A stretch of 64,000 nt of DNA from Eudromia elegans (taxonomy: Eukaryota; Chordata; Aves; Tinamiformes; Tinamidae): NCBI GenBank assembly GCA_003342815.1, contig PTEX01000012.1, positions 6,271,825-6,335,824 of the forward strand, in the 5' to 3' direction. The notes under the pieces were generated by a model. That model worked only from the letters and a program-made list of their open reading frames with translations, was not told the DNA's origin and searched no databases. The translations under genes were made by a program, and so were the position numbers. Every line of letters begins with the position of its first letter. Within the stretch, counting starts at the first letter, position 1. Shown piece after piece: positions 47,111 through 59,529 of the stretch.

Positions 47111-49204
47111 CTCCCTGTAGCAGAAATATACATTTATAGAATCAAATATCACATTAGCCTGGGTATTAAATTATTATAGTTAATTAATGTTTAAAAACCT
47201 AATAGATGTTAATTAGATTCTTCATTCCAAAGGGATTCAGTCATCACCTCCACTCTGGTTAAGCAGAAGAGGAGAATATTGTGGGAAAAACTGCAGTTTC
47301 CCAGAGATAAATGAAGGAAAAGAATCTGATAGTTTTATAGTAGCTATTCTCGACTACTAATGAAGCGGTAGAAATGCCAGAAATAAATAAACTGTTCAGA
47401 TTAGTACAGCCTTGAAGCGGGTTTCACTCTAACGGGTGCACGGTAAGACAGAAAAACAGGGGAAAGTGAACTGAACCATCAGTCTCCCGCATAGGCATCT
47501 TACAACAGAGTTTTATATTTGTATGGATGTTTGAGGATCAGGATGGATATTGCTGTTATGTAAAAGTAACTATGAATTTAGAATGTGTTGGTTTTGGAAA
47601 ATAAGGGTAAAAAAATGAAAATCTTTAACACTACATATTAAAGAAAAAGCAGAGTTACTGCCTGCTTGTCCTTCGTGTTTGGTTTGTCATCTTGCTCTCA
47701 GTGGGGCTGTTACTCATCCGCAGCAGTACATTTCCCATTTTTCTCTGCTCAGTCTTCAGACAGTGCTTATGACATCAGGGACTTCTTTTGAAGATTAAAT
47801 AGGGAAATAAAGGAAGGAATCTGTATACAAAAGGAGAAAAACAATGTTTATGAAGAAGGATGGCATATAATTATTTCTATGTTCAGAAAACTGTCTTAAT
47901 AGTGAATATTCGTAAATTGCGGTCAGAGGTTCCCCTTGAGGTAGCCTTAATAGCAACAGTTGTAGGATTTTAGGCTAAGGTGTGTCGGAAAAAAAGCACG
48001 TCCCTGCTTCTCGAGACAACCACTCTTGAGTATGAACGGGATTGATTTCTTCCCCTCTTTCCTTAAAGTAATCTGTTTATTTGTAAATTGCTTAGTAGGT
48101 GATAACTTATCATTTTAACAATTGCTATGGAAACTACATGCTTTCAGTTTGCTTCTGCTATGACACTATTGTCGCGAATGTGAAAACAGTGATGAATTTC
48201 TTTGAATATAGTAATTTTTCCCCAATTTGTCCTCATTTTTTTTTTCTTCAAGGACAAACCTCAGAAATAAGTAAGCTTCCTGAAGTCCGACAGCCCACTC
48301 CAGGATGCTTCTGCTGATGGCATCCCAAACTGTAAAGCACAGGGCAGCAGGAAGAGAAAGTTTAGTTTCCAGCTCTGGTGAGAGGAAAAAGAGAAAAAGA
48401 AAAGAAAAAAAGGCAACATTGTAGTTACTGCAGCACTTGGGATTGTGGGTGGGAGCTCAGGTGAGGAAGAAAATGCCTGTGCTGGTCTGGGTGGAGAAGA
48501 GGGTTGCCCAAGTAGCCTCGTATCATCTCGGTTCATGGCAGAGCTTTGGCCGCAGGGCCAGCAGCAGCAGAATTAAGCACTTCTTAAAGATGTTTTCTTT
48601 TGAATCCTGGTATCTTTTGGGTGTCAGGCATTTTTGGTGCAGTGAGTTCTGCATATAATATTCAGTGGGCAGAGAATTTCCTCTTCTTAATTTTTCATTT
48701 GAGATCTTTAGTTGAACGGCTTCTTGTTGTCAGGAGGCAGGTAGAAAGGAAATTGCTGAGCTGTTATTGGTGCATAATTGGTTATTTTATCATAGCTGCT
48801 CTTCTGAGTCTTTTTCACCAGTAATCCATCCCGCTGGCTTTTGACTTTCTCCCAAGGTGAATTTTTCGTACTATTGGTCATTCTTGGTGCCTGTCTGTGA
48901 ATCTTCTTTCATAATTGTGCATCATCCATCAATACACCTTAGGGGCCTGAGGAGGTGTTCGCGGTTAGTAGGTGTTCGCAAAATATCATGTTCAACTTGG
49001 CTACTTCCAGAAAGGTATTCCTGTCAGTCTGTGTTTCTGAGAGTCGCTTGGAAGTTATTAAAAGGAATACTGTCTTTTGCTTGAATCCTACTGGCTCATA
49101 TGGAAAATGTTTGTTCCTCTCTTTTTTTTTTTTTTTTTTAAGTTGAGAGAGAAAGGTCTCTCTCTTTTCAACGTCTTTATCCTTGTTTACATACTCCTTT
49201 TTAT

Positions 49205-49440
49205 ATGTTTTCATCTACATTATTGATGCAAATGTTGAGTAGTATCAGGTCTTGATCTGATCCAGCAGAAATCCAGGGAAGCATCCCATTTGCCAATATT
49301 CCCCAATGGACTCAGCAATCTGCCAACCTATTCTGAATCCAATTACCTTGTGCTTTATTTTTTATCGTGCTAGCTTTGTAAAAATCAGAATGCATGTGGT
49401 AATAAATCTCTTGTGGCTTTTTGCAGTGCTACTTAAGATT
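49205..49440 (-). mobile_element. Possible ancient CR1/L3-like LINE fragment
   Basis: On the minus strand a short stretch translates as GSDQDLILLNICINNVDE. This resembles the non-LTR reverse transcriptase motif GSVLGPLLFNIFINDLDE, which lies just upstream of the catalytic FADD box. The neighbouring sequence has the texture of antisense LINE RT seen in amniotes, but it is too decayed for a firm call. Confidence 0.3.
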
Positions 49441-50765
49441 TCCATATGATGAATGGGAGCTCTCTGCAGCATTTTCATTTATAATTTTGAGGGGGCTCTG
49501 AAATGGATCTGCCTTGTCTCCCATTTGGTTATCTCAGGTTTTGTTTATGCATTTGCTAAACTGCGAACACCTGCCAAGGCATGGGAGAGGTTTTCTGCAG
49601 AGTCAATAACAATATTTTACAGATAGGCCTGATTGTTTGTTTGTTTCTTTCCTATATGAAAAGCTTATTCTTTGGGTGAATTATCTCTAAAGAATTGTCA
49701 ATGGGATTTGCTGTTCTTTTCCTTAAACCATTTGCTTTATTTGTATAGTAGGGGGTATTTATTTGTGTGTGGTGGGCAGGTAGGGCTATGCCCCCCACTC
49801 TTGGCCTTACACATGGGCAGCCAAATGCCTACTCCAGAAATGCTCAGGTGATTAAAGACTGTGGGCCACAGTGATTAAAAGCTACAGGCCATGTCCTTAT
49901 TGGCAGATAAGTAATTTCAGATTGCTCCACAGTCATTGTTTTTTTCTGTCCAAAATGATTACAAATGGTGCAATTAGGCTATGTAATTGGTTAATGAGAA
50001 TTTGGAAATTCTCACATTTTGAGACCATTTATTTTAGTGTAAGCTAGCGATGCCATGTTGAACTACCAGCCACATGACTGCAGATCTGCAGGTGTAGTGA
50101 ACAGCAAATAGAGGTGGCATAAACTTGAAAGAGCAGCCTCGGTTGCCTGCAGGCCTCAGACATCTGTCCCTTCCACCTGGACAGGTGGTTTCCCTCTGGC
50201 TGGCTCAGGGTTGTGGCAGGAGCCCCAAGTCTGCGCTTTGCTTTATGCAGGGAATGCTGCAGGCACCTTTAAGGTTTTGGGAATCCCTTGGCAGGGCGCA
50301 GAGGGCTGCTCTTTAAGGATTGTGATGTTTAGTTCCCAGCCAGCAGCTGACTTCCCACTCTTTTTATTAATCTCCGCATGAAAGACGTTCCTCCTCCTTC
50401 TTGGCTGCAGCAAAGGCTTGCTTTCTGACTCCTAGGTCCTTCTGCTAAGTAATTCCATATGCAGCAAAGAATGTGCTCAGTGTTTGGGCAGTGATAGAGG
50501 AGGAGGAGGGGGTTTATTCGCTTCTATACGTGCGCCTGCATGGGCACATGCGTGTACAGCCAGGGCTGTGGTGTGAATGAAATGAGTTAGGGTTGTGCTG
50601 GTGGTCAGCCTAATTGCAAAAATGCCTTCTTTGCTTTACAGCAAAATTCTGGCCTTTAGATTGCGGTGTAGTGAATCCAGCAGTAGAAGAGCAGTGAGAC
50701 CTGTCCAATGCAGTTCGCTTACATGAATTTGTGGTGTTATTTATAATCTGTTATGTGAATCTGAT

Positions 50766-50779
50766 ATATATATATATAA
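50766..50779. repeat. (TA)n microsatellite
   Basis: Short perfect TA dinucleotide run in intron 7. Confidence 0.8.
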
Positions 50780-51799
50780 TCTTTTTTGCCTGAGGACAAA
50801 AATTGTTTGCTAGCTGTGGAAGGTGGGAAACAAACTTGATTGCTGTGTGTTTTCATAACATTTACTGTTTTGCTAGTGCCTCATTATTGGTATAAAAATA
50901 TTGGATTTTACAAATTTGTCAAGTTATTCTAACGCTCCTTTTTGTGTCTTGCCAATGGAAGAGAATTACACAGATTTATATATTATTTTTTCCACTGAAC
51001 CTATCTATCTATTGTAATGTTTGTTTTATCATAATTCTTGTCCTTTGTTAGAGGAAAAAAGTGCATGCGGTTTATTGAAAGTTATCAGCATGCATAAAGA
51101 TTACTAGTTATGAATCATAAGCTGTGTCTACAACTCTTTCAAATGTAATGGAAGACCTGAATGTGAATGAGGCTTGTTAGGAAAGACATGCATTTACAAA
51201 AGGATGGTGGAGATGCAAAAGTGTTTGGTGACTTGTGTAGTGCTACAAAGGTGTTGACATATACAGCAGTGAAATCTTCTCTGTATTTGAGGCTTGTTGC
51301 ATAAAACACTGACAAGTTTTGTTTGTGTTTTGAAGAGCATCTGTCTCTCCTCATTTGGCTGCGGGCTCTGTCAAAGTTCATCTTCTAAGTATGGCCTTTC
51401 TAACAAAAAGGTTATGAAATACCTGCAGAGCAAAAACTCTTCTCCTTTAACATCTCTGCATTACTTAAAAATAAATGTATGTGGAGCAATTTGTTCACTG
51501 CAGTAATTACATATGATAAGAGTGTGCTTATGTGATCTTGTGCCACCTGCTTTTCACATTTGCAGCACAGCAGAAGATTATTTTGATTATTTTTTATTAT
51601 TATTACTTACTTTTGGATGGTATGTCATGTGCAATTAGTTCTGTTTACAGTCTCCTTGAATATTCCCTGTAGCTCAAGGCAGTGTTTAGTTTTTGAAGAA
51701 AAAGTGGCATGCTAGCACACTAAAACAGAAGACGATTTTGACTTCTCCCCAGTCTTTACGTGCTGTAGTGGCACGGGGTGCCACGAGGCCCGTTGTACG

Positions 51800-52203
51800 C
51801 AGCCAGCTGGGAGTTTTTCCAGAACTGGGAGGAAAGGCTGAGAGAGCTGGGTGGATTTACCCTGGAGAAGACTGAGAGGGGATCTGATCAATACCTGAAG
51901 GGAGAATGTAAAGAGGAGGAGGCCAAACTGTTCCTGGTAGTGGCCAGTGATAGGATAAGGGCTAATGGGTGCAAATTGAGTCACAGGAAGTTCCCTCTCC
52001 ATCTGAGGAAGAACACGTGGGTCTACGAGGGTGACAGAGCCTGGGACAGGCTACCCAGACACATTGTGGAGTTTCCTTCTCTGGAGATCTTCCAAACCCG
52101 CCTGAATGCCAACCTGTGCCCCGTGCTCTAGGTGTCCCTGCTGGAAACGGGATGATCTCTGGAGGTCCATTCCACCCTCAACCATTCTGTGAGATTCTGG
52201 GAA
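51800..52203 (+). mobile_element. CR1 LINE, 3' end (sense)
   Basis: This is a 5'-truncated CR1 copy in sense orientation, ending about 440 bp before ACSS3 exon 8. It keeps an uninterrupted frame through the ORF2 C-terminus: ERLRELGGFTLEKTERGSDQ, YLKGECKEEEAKLFLVVASD, RIRANGCKLSHRKFPLHLRK, then DRLPRHIVEFPSLEIFQTRL up to a TAG at 52132. It is followed by the CR1 3' UTR (GATCTCTGGAGGTCCATTCC) and a short ATTCTGTGAGATTCTGGG tail. The same layout as the 9-kb copy suggests the same or a sister subfamily. Confidence 0.93.
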
Positions 52204-52642
52204 ATCTCTAGGTTTCAAAGAGCTGGCACTACCCTTGGCCTGTGCACAAGGTAGATAGCTGAAGTGCCACTGCGTCACGAAGATGCTGGTTCAGTAGGTC
52301 TCTGATTTACAGTGTTTCAAGGTAAAAGTACACATAGCCGCCTTTATTGCCAGTGCAGTAGCAGCTCTTTGGGGCTCTCTTTCCATATACCTCTCCATTT
52401 ATCCTGTTCTTTTCAGTAGCAGTTAGTCTATGCTCTGTTCATGTGAGAGTTTGTGCCCAAAGCCTGTGAATTTTTTTCTTTAACAAGTGAATACACTCAA
52501 GGTAACAAAAGCTTCTCTTAAGTCTTACTTGAAATTACTTCTGTTGCTGTGCTGCTGCTACTGTTCCATGTTCATGTCTTGAACTGTCAAGGAATTATGA
52601 AGTATTTTTATCCTGTGACATTTTAAATTACTCTCTCCGTAG

Positions 52643-52794
52643 GGGAAGCCTGTGGGAACGCCAGATGCTGGTGCCTATTTCCGTGTGCTAGCAGAGCATG
52701 AAGTCGCTGCCGCCTTTACTTCGCCGACCGCAATTAGAGCAATCCGTCAGCAGGACCCGGAGGCAGCTTTGGGAAAGCAGTACTCTCTGACAAG
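52643..52794 (+). CDS. ACSS3: ACSS3 exon 8
   Basis: This exon is 152 nt: 50 codons plus two bases of an Arg codon (AG|G) completed in exon 9. It reads GKPVGTPDAGAYFRVLAEHE, VAAAFTSPTAIRAIRQQDPE, AALGKQYSLT. 'YEGKPVGTPDAG..FRV' joins exon 7 and 'FT.PTAIRAIR..D' is the family helix following the A4 region. The GKP.GTPDAG wording favours ACSS3 over ACSS1/2. The acceptor is CTCTCCGTAG and the donor is AAG|GTGAAC. A CR1 copy lies about 440 bp upstream. Confidence 0.97.
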
Positions 52795-53334
52795 GTGAAC
52801 TGAGGATACACTGGAAGTAGTTTCTTACACAAACAGGCTGGGTCAGCTAAGAATAGCCGAGTGTCCGGGCCTGAGCCCACCGCTGTATAGCAGAACACAA
52901 GCGAATTCTTGGCTATTGAGGTGCATTTGTGTATGTTTGTGGACTTAATGTTGGTAGTTTGGAGGAGATGCAAGTGTAAGAAGATTATAAGTCTAAAGTT
53001 AGGAATTCTTAGTGGGTTAGGATTGCTTGCTCAACCTTAATTTACTCCACCATGCTTATACCCTATAGTATAGTTTGGATTACGAGAATTTGTACTGTTT
53101 TTCCCCATTACTTCCCATTTCACTGAATGCACAGGATCTGCAGTGCCTGTTTAATCAGCAACTAGCCAATGTTTTGTTCATCTCTGTTGTTCAGTTTATG
53201 ACCCCATAACTTACTTAACTGCTCACGGTTTATTCAAATTGTGCTCTGAAGACAAAACCATTTACTGTCTCGTACTGGTTTTAAGGACTTTATCACTATA
53301 CTATCTGCATGCTTCAAAATCATCACTGAGTTCA

Positions 53335-53440
53335 TCCTCACAAATCCTCTGAGAGATGAGAGAGTGGTATTATCCGTATTTTACAGCTGGAAAGCTGAGG
53401 CAGAGAGATTAAGGTCAAAGTCTTCTATTAATTTTGAACA
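53335..53440 (-). repeat. MIR-like ancient SINE relic
   Basis: The + strand reads GTGGTATTATCCGTATTTTA then CAGCTGGAAAGCTGAGGCAG then AGAGATTAAGGTCAAAGTC. This parallels the reverse complement of MIR (ATTATCCCCATTTTACAGATGAGGAAACTGAGGCACAGAGAGGTTAAG...AAGGTCA). The match in order and spacing is good over about 80 bases. It is an old, amniote-wide class of repeat. Confidence 0.6.
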
Positions 53441-55149
53441 CCCAGTCTGAGCCACTTAAGCATCAGTATTTCAGAGTTCTTAGAGTTATATAGCACTTTA
53501 TACGGTCAAAATGCATCTCCTGCTGACTTCAGCTGTATCTGTGAGTGTTTTGTATTTCTACCAATCTGTCTTCAGAATCTCATAGCAGGCACTCAGAAAA
53601 TGGAAAAAAAATACATGGTTTTGAACCATCTCTGGAATTTTAGACCTGAATAATTTGCTCAACAGCAAGCAAGGACTGTATCAGACTGTAGACAGTATTC
53701 AGTCATAAGATCCTTTTTTATCACAGTTGTTTAAAGACAGAGGGAAGATGCAAAACCATGCAGGTTAAATAGGTCACAACTTTTTTATTTGCTCAGGAAA
53801 GTTTTATTCATCCATAAGCACGATATATTCCTGGGGTGTTCTGTGCAAGTTTGTCATTATTTTCATTCTGTTTTGAGTGCTACTGTCAATACTTTCTTCT
53901 CCTTGAAATAGGAGACAGGCCCTTTTGAGATTGTAAAGCGCTACTTCTTTGTGATGTTTAGTGACAAGAAAGTGATTTGATTCTTTGGTATATCAGATGC
54001 TAGAAAACGTGATGGGTTTTGCCCAACATTTTTTGGCAGTTGCTAAAATGACTTAGTCTGTAGTAGGGAATATTCATTTACTGAAGAATTTACTAACAGA
54101 CAGTACCTGTTCTGTAAGTTACCTCACTTTCTGGCCAAAATATAATTGCAGATCAGTAGGAATCCTCTAACTGAAGATTCTCTAGATGTTGAAAGGTATT
54201 TCATCATTCCTATTTAGTGCCTAATTAAAGAGCTTCTCCATGTGTAAATAAGTTTGCCTGGTAAATCATTCCCTGGTCCCCGACATCTCCTGACTACATC
54301 TGGTGCAAAATTCAATCTCTAGCAGTTCTTGGATCAGCATGAGTCAGTTTTAGATAAAATAAATAATCATTTTCATCAAAAAAGAAAAAGGCCAGTGATT
54401 GTTCCCTGTGTACTGGCTATAACTGACTGTTGCAGTGCAGTAATCTTACATTCTTTAACAGTCTTCTCATATTTGAAATCTCACTTCATCATTTAATTGA
54501 CTTATTTTTTTATGATCAGGCTAGAGTCTGCTTTTCCATATGATTGACAGCTGACAGTTGGGAGTGAAATTGGGCCACAACAGGTTGAATTCAGATAAAA
54601 GTAATAGTTACTAGTTGTCCCATAATAGAGCTGGCTCTATAGATCAGTTGCCATCTTTGAGTTAGCAGCTTAGTCACACAGCTTTTCCTGATCAGGTATT
54701 TCTGCAACATCTCAAATGCAATGCTTTCAGGAGAGAAGCATCCAAAATAAAACACTACAGTCTCAATTAGAAGGTGAGAATCACACTGACCTGGTGCAGA
54801 CCCAGGACCCTAGTTGCTGACAGTGTGCTGCAGATTTTGTTACAGCTCATTCATGTTGATTGGAAGCTGCTGTTGCAAGCTATGTTAAGGGTTATGAAGC
54901 CTTAGAATAATTGATTTGAAGTGCAGTTTTAAAAGACAGCAATTTATGTATCTGTGTAAAATTACTGTGCTTTGCGCAGTCTAAAATCTATCCAGTAGCT
55001 TGGAATTGAAATTTAGGACTGCAGCACAGTCCCTATAGTAGCATTGAATAGTGTATATGTGTAATGCATATTAATGTGCTTACATCAGAAAGAAATATGA
55101 GACTACATTAAATATGTGCAGAAATAAAGAGTATGAAATGGATTAGAAA

Positions 55150-55310
55150 CTTCTATTTTCTATCCTATCACCCAGGAATAGGAGGACATAAAATCAAAGT
55201 AGCAAATTCAAAACTGTGAGAAAGAAATATTTTCTCACATAATTTATAATCTGTCTTGCACACGCTGCTAGAGGATGTGGCTGAGAGGGAGAATTTGGGA
55301 AGACTAAAGT
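55150..55310 (+). mobile_element. Ancient CR1/L2-like LINE fragment
   Basis: In sense orientation the order of motifs follows the ORF2 C-terminal tail of old amniote CR1/L2-like LINEs: a basic stretch, an N-S-K segment, ERNIFSHN-like (compare KYFFTQ), then LLEDVAERENLGRLK-like (compare LP.DVVEA..L..FK). Stops and frameshifts interrupt it and no 3' tail is seen. It is assigned by pattern memory only. Confidence 0.45.
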
Positions 55311-58300
55311 ACGTTTTTTGCAGTTACCTTCTGCTCTGTGCTGCTGTAGATCATGTCTGGCCATTCCAGCTGGGCTCCTGAGCAGAAATCCTGTATGGAG
55401 CCCCCTTTACCCACAGGACGCGAGTGATCTGTCGCTCTGTGTGTTCTCCCCCACCTCTTGACTCTGTCACTCAGCCCTCCAATGCTTGGATCCTCTTGAC
55501 TAAGGTAAAACTAATTCAGTCAGGAGAACAAGCAAAGAAGAAAGAAAATTATTTAAAACATTTAATTCTTTTTTTGTTTTGAGACTATTTTTAGAAGTTT
55601 TAATATCTGCAGTCTCTAGCTACATTAAGAATTAATAAGAATTCTTTATCTTCATTTTATATTAAGAAGTACAAGTGAACTTTCCTCATTGTTCTTAGCA
55701 TGTTGCAGACTCAGCTTTTCTTGGTCAGGAAAAGATGGCATGTGCGTTCCAGAATTCAAAATGGTTTTATGTTTGTTTAATCCACAAAGGTGTTACTCAG
55801 TTTATTACCTTTGTGAACACCCTGCTTTTGGGCAATGGTTTGGAGATGTGGTTTCTTTTGTGCCTGAGCTGACATGTCCATGCAATACTGAACTTCTTAC
55901 CTTGTGTGAAGGCTCCTAGGGGGCTTTAGGAGCCCCTGCTTAGTGATTCTTCCAGAAATTATTTTTATGTTTCAGAGGTAAAATTATTTTTACCTTTTAG
56001 AGGTCAGTTTTCCAAGACAGTAAGACAGAGTTTCTATAAGCATGTTCAGACTCAACATGGTAATATTTTCCAAGATCTTTTGTAAGTAAACTGGCTTGTA
56101 ACTTTGTATCTATAGTAAGTTCATAGCAAAGATATTATTATGGCAACATCTATCATCATTTCTGCTTCACAGATAAGACCTCACATTATAATGTTTAGCT
56201 AGGACAGGTTCTCTACCTTACTAGCAAGAGTTTCGGTGTGCTTCTATTCCTTGTGAATGTTTGCCTTTAACTATAGATCAGTAGAGGGATCTTCAGTATC
56301 TCTCATGAAATTTTTCATCACTAGACCAAGCACTGCAGTAAGAAAAAGCTGCTTTTCAATGTTAGTACACATAGCCTGCTGTACTTCAAGATAGTTCCTT
56401 CCGTATTTTAGTAATACTGCCTTGAGATATAACTTTACTATGCAGTCTCTCTGGCCTTGCCCTTATGTGGTTAGTAGTCACTAGTGCTCAGACCGTGAGG
56501 CTGCCTTATGTGGTAGCAGGAAGCGACAGACATCCAGTGAAGAGTGGGGTGGAGATACTCAATATGTGTTTTTTGGCTTGGACAGCGTTGCTGTGAGAGG
56601 TCAGTAAAAGATAAGCCTTCACCGTGTCTCTGAAGTAAAATGTGTTTCATGCCCTCAGCAGCTAGGAACACTTTTTGTAGCCAGAAGCATGCAGTTTTTT
56701 TGAAGTCAACACAGTTCCTGTCCACTGCAGAAGGACACGTCCAGTCCCTGTATGGCTGCTGTGTTCAGACTTACTGGGCTGTGTCAAGACTTGCAGTGCA
56801 ACATAATGTTGCTGGCATGGGTCTGGCTGTGGTAGAGCATGCTATGATTGTAACAAGGAGATATTTGGAGAAATACTTTTAATCCCAGGTTCTGTTGCTG
56901 GGTGACTTGGAGCTCCATTCCTTAATTGGACGTTCTGTCATCAAAGAAGCCTTGAGGGTTGGTGCAGTACTTGGTTGGGTGTCTCTCTGTGGATTGTCAC
57001 TCAAAGAAGAAAGAAAGATTATTTACTGGCAAACAGTCTTTCAGAGGTGGAGCCTGACTGTATGTTTCTTATCTCCTTCCCTTTAGTCTCAGTCCTTTGA
57101 GGTTTTAAATTTCCTCGCTAGATAGAATGACAGTGTTGTCTTCTGGCTGTCATAGGCTGAATAGGGAGGGATTGGCAGAGGAAGGCTTGAACACATGCTC
57201 AGGGTGCTGCACAAGGAGGGCAGGTTCTCTGCTCTGGAGTGATGGGGCATATGTGCATGTTAACCATGCACTTAGAATTCAAGTGATCCTTACTGACAGG
57301 ATAGCCCCCGTTGGTTAAAAATAGGCATTGATGTGACTTGTTGTGATGTGTTTCAGATTTCTGTGCCAGTCTTTCTAGGAAAAAGGCACAGTTTTCCACA
57401 GTGATTTTATTAAAAGTAGAGATTCTTATCTATGAAAATCAAAAATAGATTTTATGTCTTAATTTACACTTATTATTAAATTTTATTTTCCTAGTGATGA
57501 TTTTCTGCTTTAAAATCTTGCTTAAACAGTATATAAACACACGTATATATTTAGAAAATAAGAATGTCTCAAACTTTTATTCCTGATTTTCTTTTTCTGA
57601 CATGCAAGATTGCCCCTTCCAAGTTGTTTCACAGTAAGTTAATCACTGTGGTTATAACTATCTTTTAAAACAATAGCTTAACAAATTCTAAGTATTGTAG
57701 CTTGGTTGTGTAATTTGTTGTTGCTGTAGGATCTTGAGGTTTGTTTTGTTTCACTGCCTTTACATACTATCAGAATGAGCCTATTTGGAGTCTTAAGGGT
57801 AAATTACTTTCAAGTTGCCACTTGGTCTTTGTGCACTATGGAAGCCTAAAGAGCTCATTCAGAGTAGATATTTTTTCTGGTAGCAAGGAGATGAATACCA
57901 TGCTTTGCTGCTCGTAGAAACGATGCTGTCATAACACAGATCCTGAAGGTAGTGACAGAGTATTGAATATCAATCCAGTGGTGCATCTGTGCACAGTTGG
58001 TCATTTATTTTTATCTGTGAATCATAGTTTAAAGTTCTCAGTTTCTACTTGAATTTTTATTTCTTTATTGGAGGCGTGTGGACAAGATGGTAAATGATTC
58101 TTTTCCCGAGTTCCTTCTTGTTTGCGAGGGTGCCTGCCCTGTGTCATGAGTATCCATGAATTTATATACAATATAACAGGGTTTAAGTTACTCCTTAGAA
58201 GTGCAAAAAGCCTATTGCAGATATGAACAAAGGTACTGCATGAGTGTGAGGAAGATCAGGACCTTAGCAACATGCAGTAATGTAAAATAAGATCTGGATT

Positions 58301-58381
58301 CTAAATACTGTTTAGATAATAAATAATTTAGATAATACATAAGAATGCTGCAGTTGACATAAAAGACCTTATAATCCTAAA

Positions 58382-58429
58382 CAGAGTGTAAAGGGAATTT
58401 GCAGTCAGAGTGTAAAGGGAATTTGCAGT
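58382..58429. repeat. Perfect 24-bp tandem duplication
   Basis: A 24-base unit starting CAGAGTGTAAAGGG and ending TTTGCAGT occurs twice back to back (58382-58405, 58406-58429) without mismatch. It is probably recent. Confidence 0.9.
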
Positions 58430-58788
58430 CCTTAATGAAGGATGATAAAGTGTGACAAACATCTGATATATGTTGGTGATGTTAAAGACTGTGTGGGGAT
58501 TTAATACCCAGTTATAAGAGTACTATATAATTTAATAGCACAAAAATCCAGATCGCATCTGTCAGTACTGCCAGAAGGTGTTTTTTTTTTCTGCCAAAAT
58601 TGACTACAGATTATCCAGTTGGTGTCATTTGAGACCAATAGTTGCTTAATATTTTTCAGTTATCAACATTGTCTAATAGAATTGTGAGAAATCTTTCAGA
58701 ATATGAAATATTCTGAGTAATTTCAGCTGCTGTATGTATAGTTTCACTTGATTTTCTCTGTAGATTGAACACTCTACATTGGGTTTTG

Positions 58789-58878
58789 CTATATATGTGT
58801 ATACACACAAAAATATGTGTGTGAGTATGTGTGTGTATACATATATATATGCATATATATATATTTGTGCATGTGTTT
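58789..58878. repeat. (TG/TA)n microsatellite
   Basis: Alternating TATG, TGTG and TATA units extend over about 90 bp in intron 8. The tract is probably length-polymorphic and can adopt Z-DNA or cruciform structures. Confidence 0.85.
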
Positions 58879-59425
58879 GTGTAGTCTAGTTCTACTTAGG
58901 AAAAAAACTTTATTCTCCCTTACTTGTCCACAAATTTCCAAATGTCTATAAAAAAGATAACTAATGATTTGAAAAAATACTAACATCAGTCTAAGGGAAT
59001 TTTACTGGCAGCTGCTTGCTAGTTATATTACAAGCATTTCCATAACAAGTTTTCTTATTTGTTTATTTCTTTGTTGATTTTTTTCCTCTAATATCTCTTT
59101 CTGATATCTTCTTTGATATTTGATACTAATGCTTTGCCTAACTGATGTTCCTGTTCTTTTGCACAAGCTATTTAACTATTCTTTACTTCTGCTGGCAAAG
59201 GAAAGCTTCTGTTGCATGATGTATCAAGAAGCCTCAGTCAGGATTGCTAAGATTTTAACTGCTACTCAGTAAGATGGGTAAGTACAAGAAGTAAGAGTCC
59301 TTCCACCCCTTTTCTCTATCTCATCTGGGACACAGAGCACAAATTGTTTAATGAATTTATTTTTTCATGCTATTTACCTTTCTTGATTCAGATCAAGATA
59401 TGCATTTTCCTGTTTTCATTTAAAG

Positions 59426-59529
59426 GTTCAGAACATTATTTGTGGCTGGTGAGCGCTGTGATGTGGACACGCTAGAATGGTCGAAAAAAGTCTTCAAGGT
59501 ACCCGTTTTAGACCACTGGTGGCAGACTG
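59426..59529 (+). CDS. ACSS3: ACSS3 exon 9 (start of A5 motif)
   Basis: This exon is 104 nt: one base completing Arg, 34 codons, then one base of the next codon. It reads (R)FRTLFVAGERCDVDTLEWSK then KVFKVPVLDHWWQT. 'F..LFVAGERCD..TLEW' and 'PVLDHWWQT' are diagnostic, the latter being the first half of the A5 motif (WWQTETG), which contacts the adenine and acyl-adenylate. The motif is interrupted by the next intron after the first base of the following codon (G, consistent with the expected Glu). The donor is CTG|GTGAGT. The exon supplying the rest is beyond the window. Confidence 0.97.

Larger units (their letters stand above)
39119..52642 (+). other. ACSS3: ACSS3 intron 7 (13.5 kb)
   Basis: This is the longest intron seen. 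It contains CR1 copies at 43.1-43.6, 47.0 and 51.8-52.2 kb and a weak LINE-like antisense fragment at 49.2-49.4 kb. It also holds a 58-bp T tract (44464-44521), a GC-richer unidentified block (about 41430-42800) and the splice-edged 135-bp open segment at 44256-44390 discussed in findings. Both flanking exons are phase 0. It ends with TACTCTCTCCGTAG. Confidence 0.85.
52795..59425 (+). other. ACSS3: ACSS3 intron 8 (6.6 kb)
   Basis: This non-coding sequence has two ancient repeat relics (MIR-like about 53335-53440, LINE-like about 55150-55310), a 24-bp tandem duplication (58382-58429) and a TG/TA-rich microsatellite (58789-58878). There is no supportable gene. It ends with TTTTCATTTAAAG. Confidence 0.85.
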
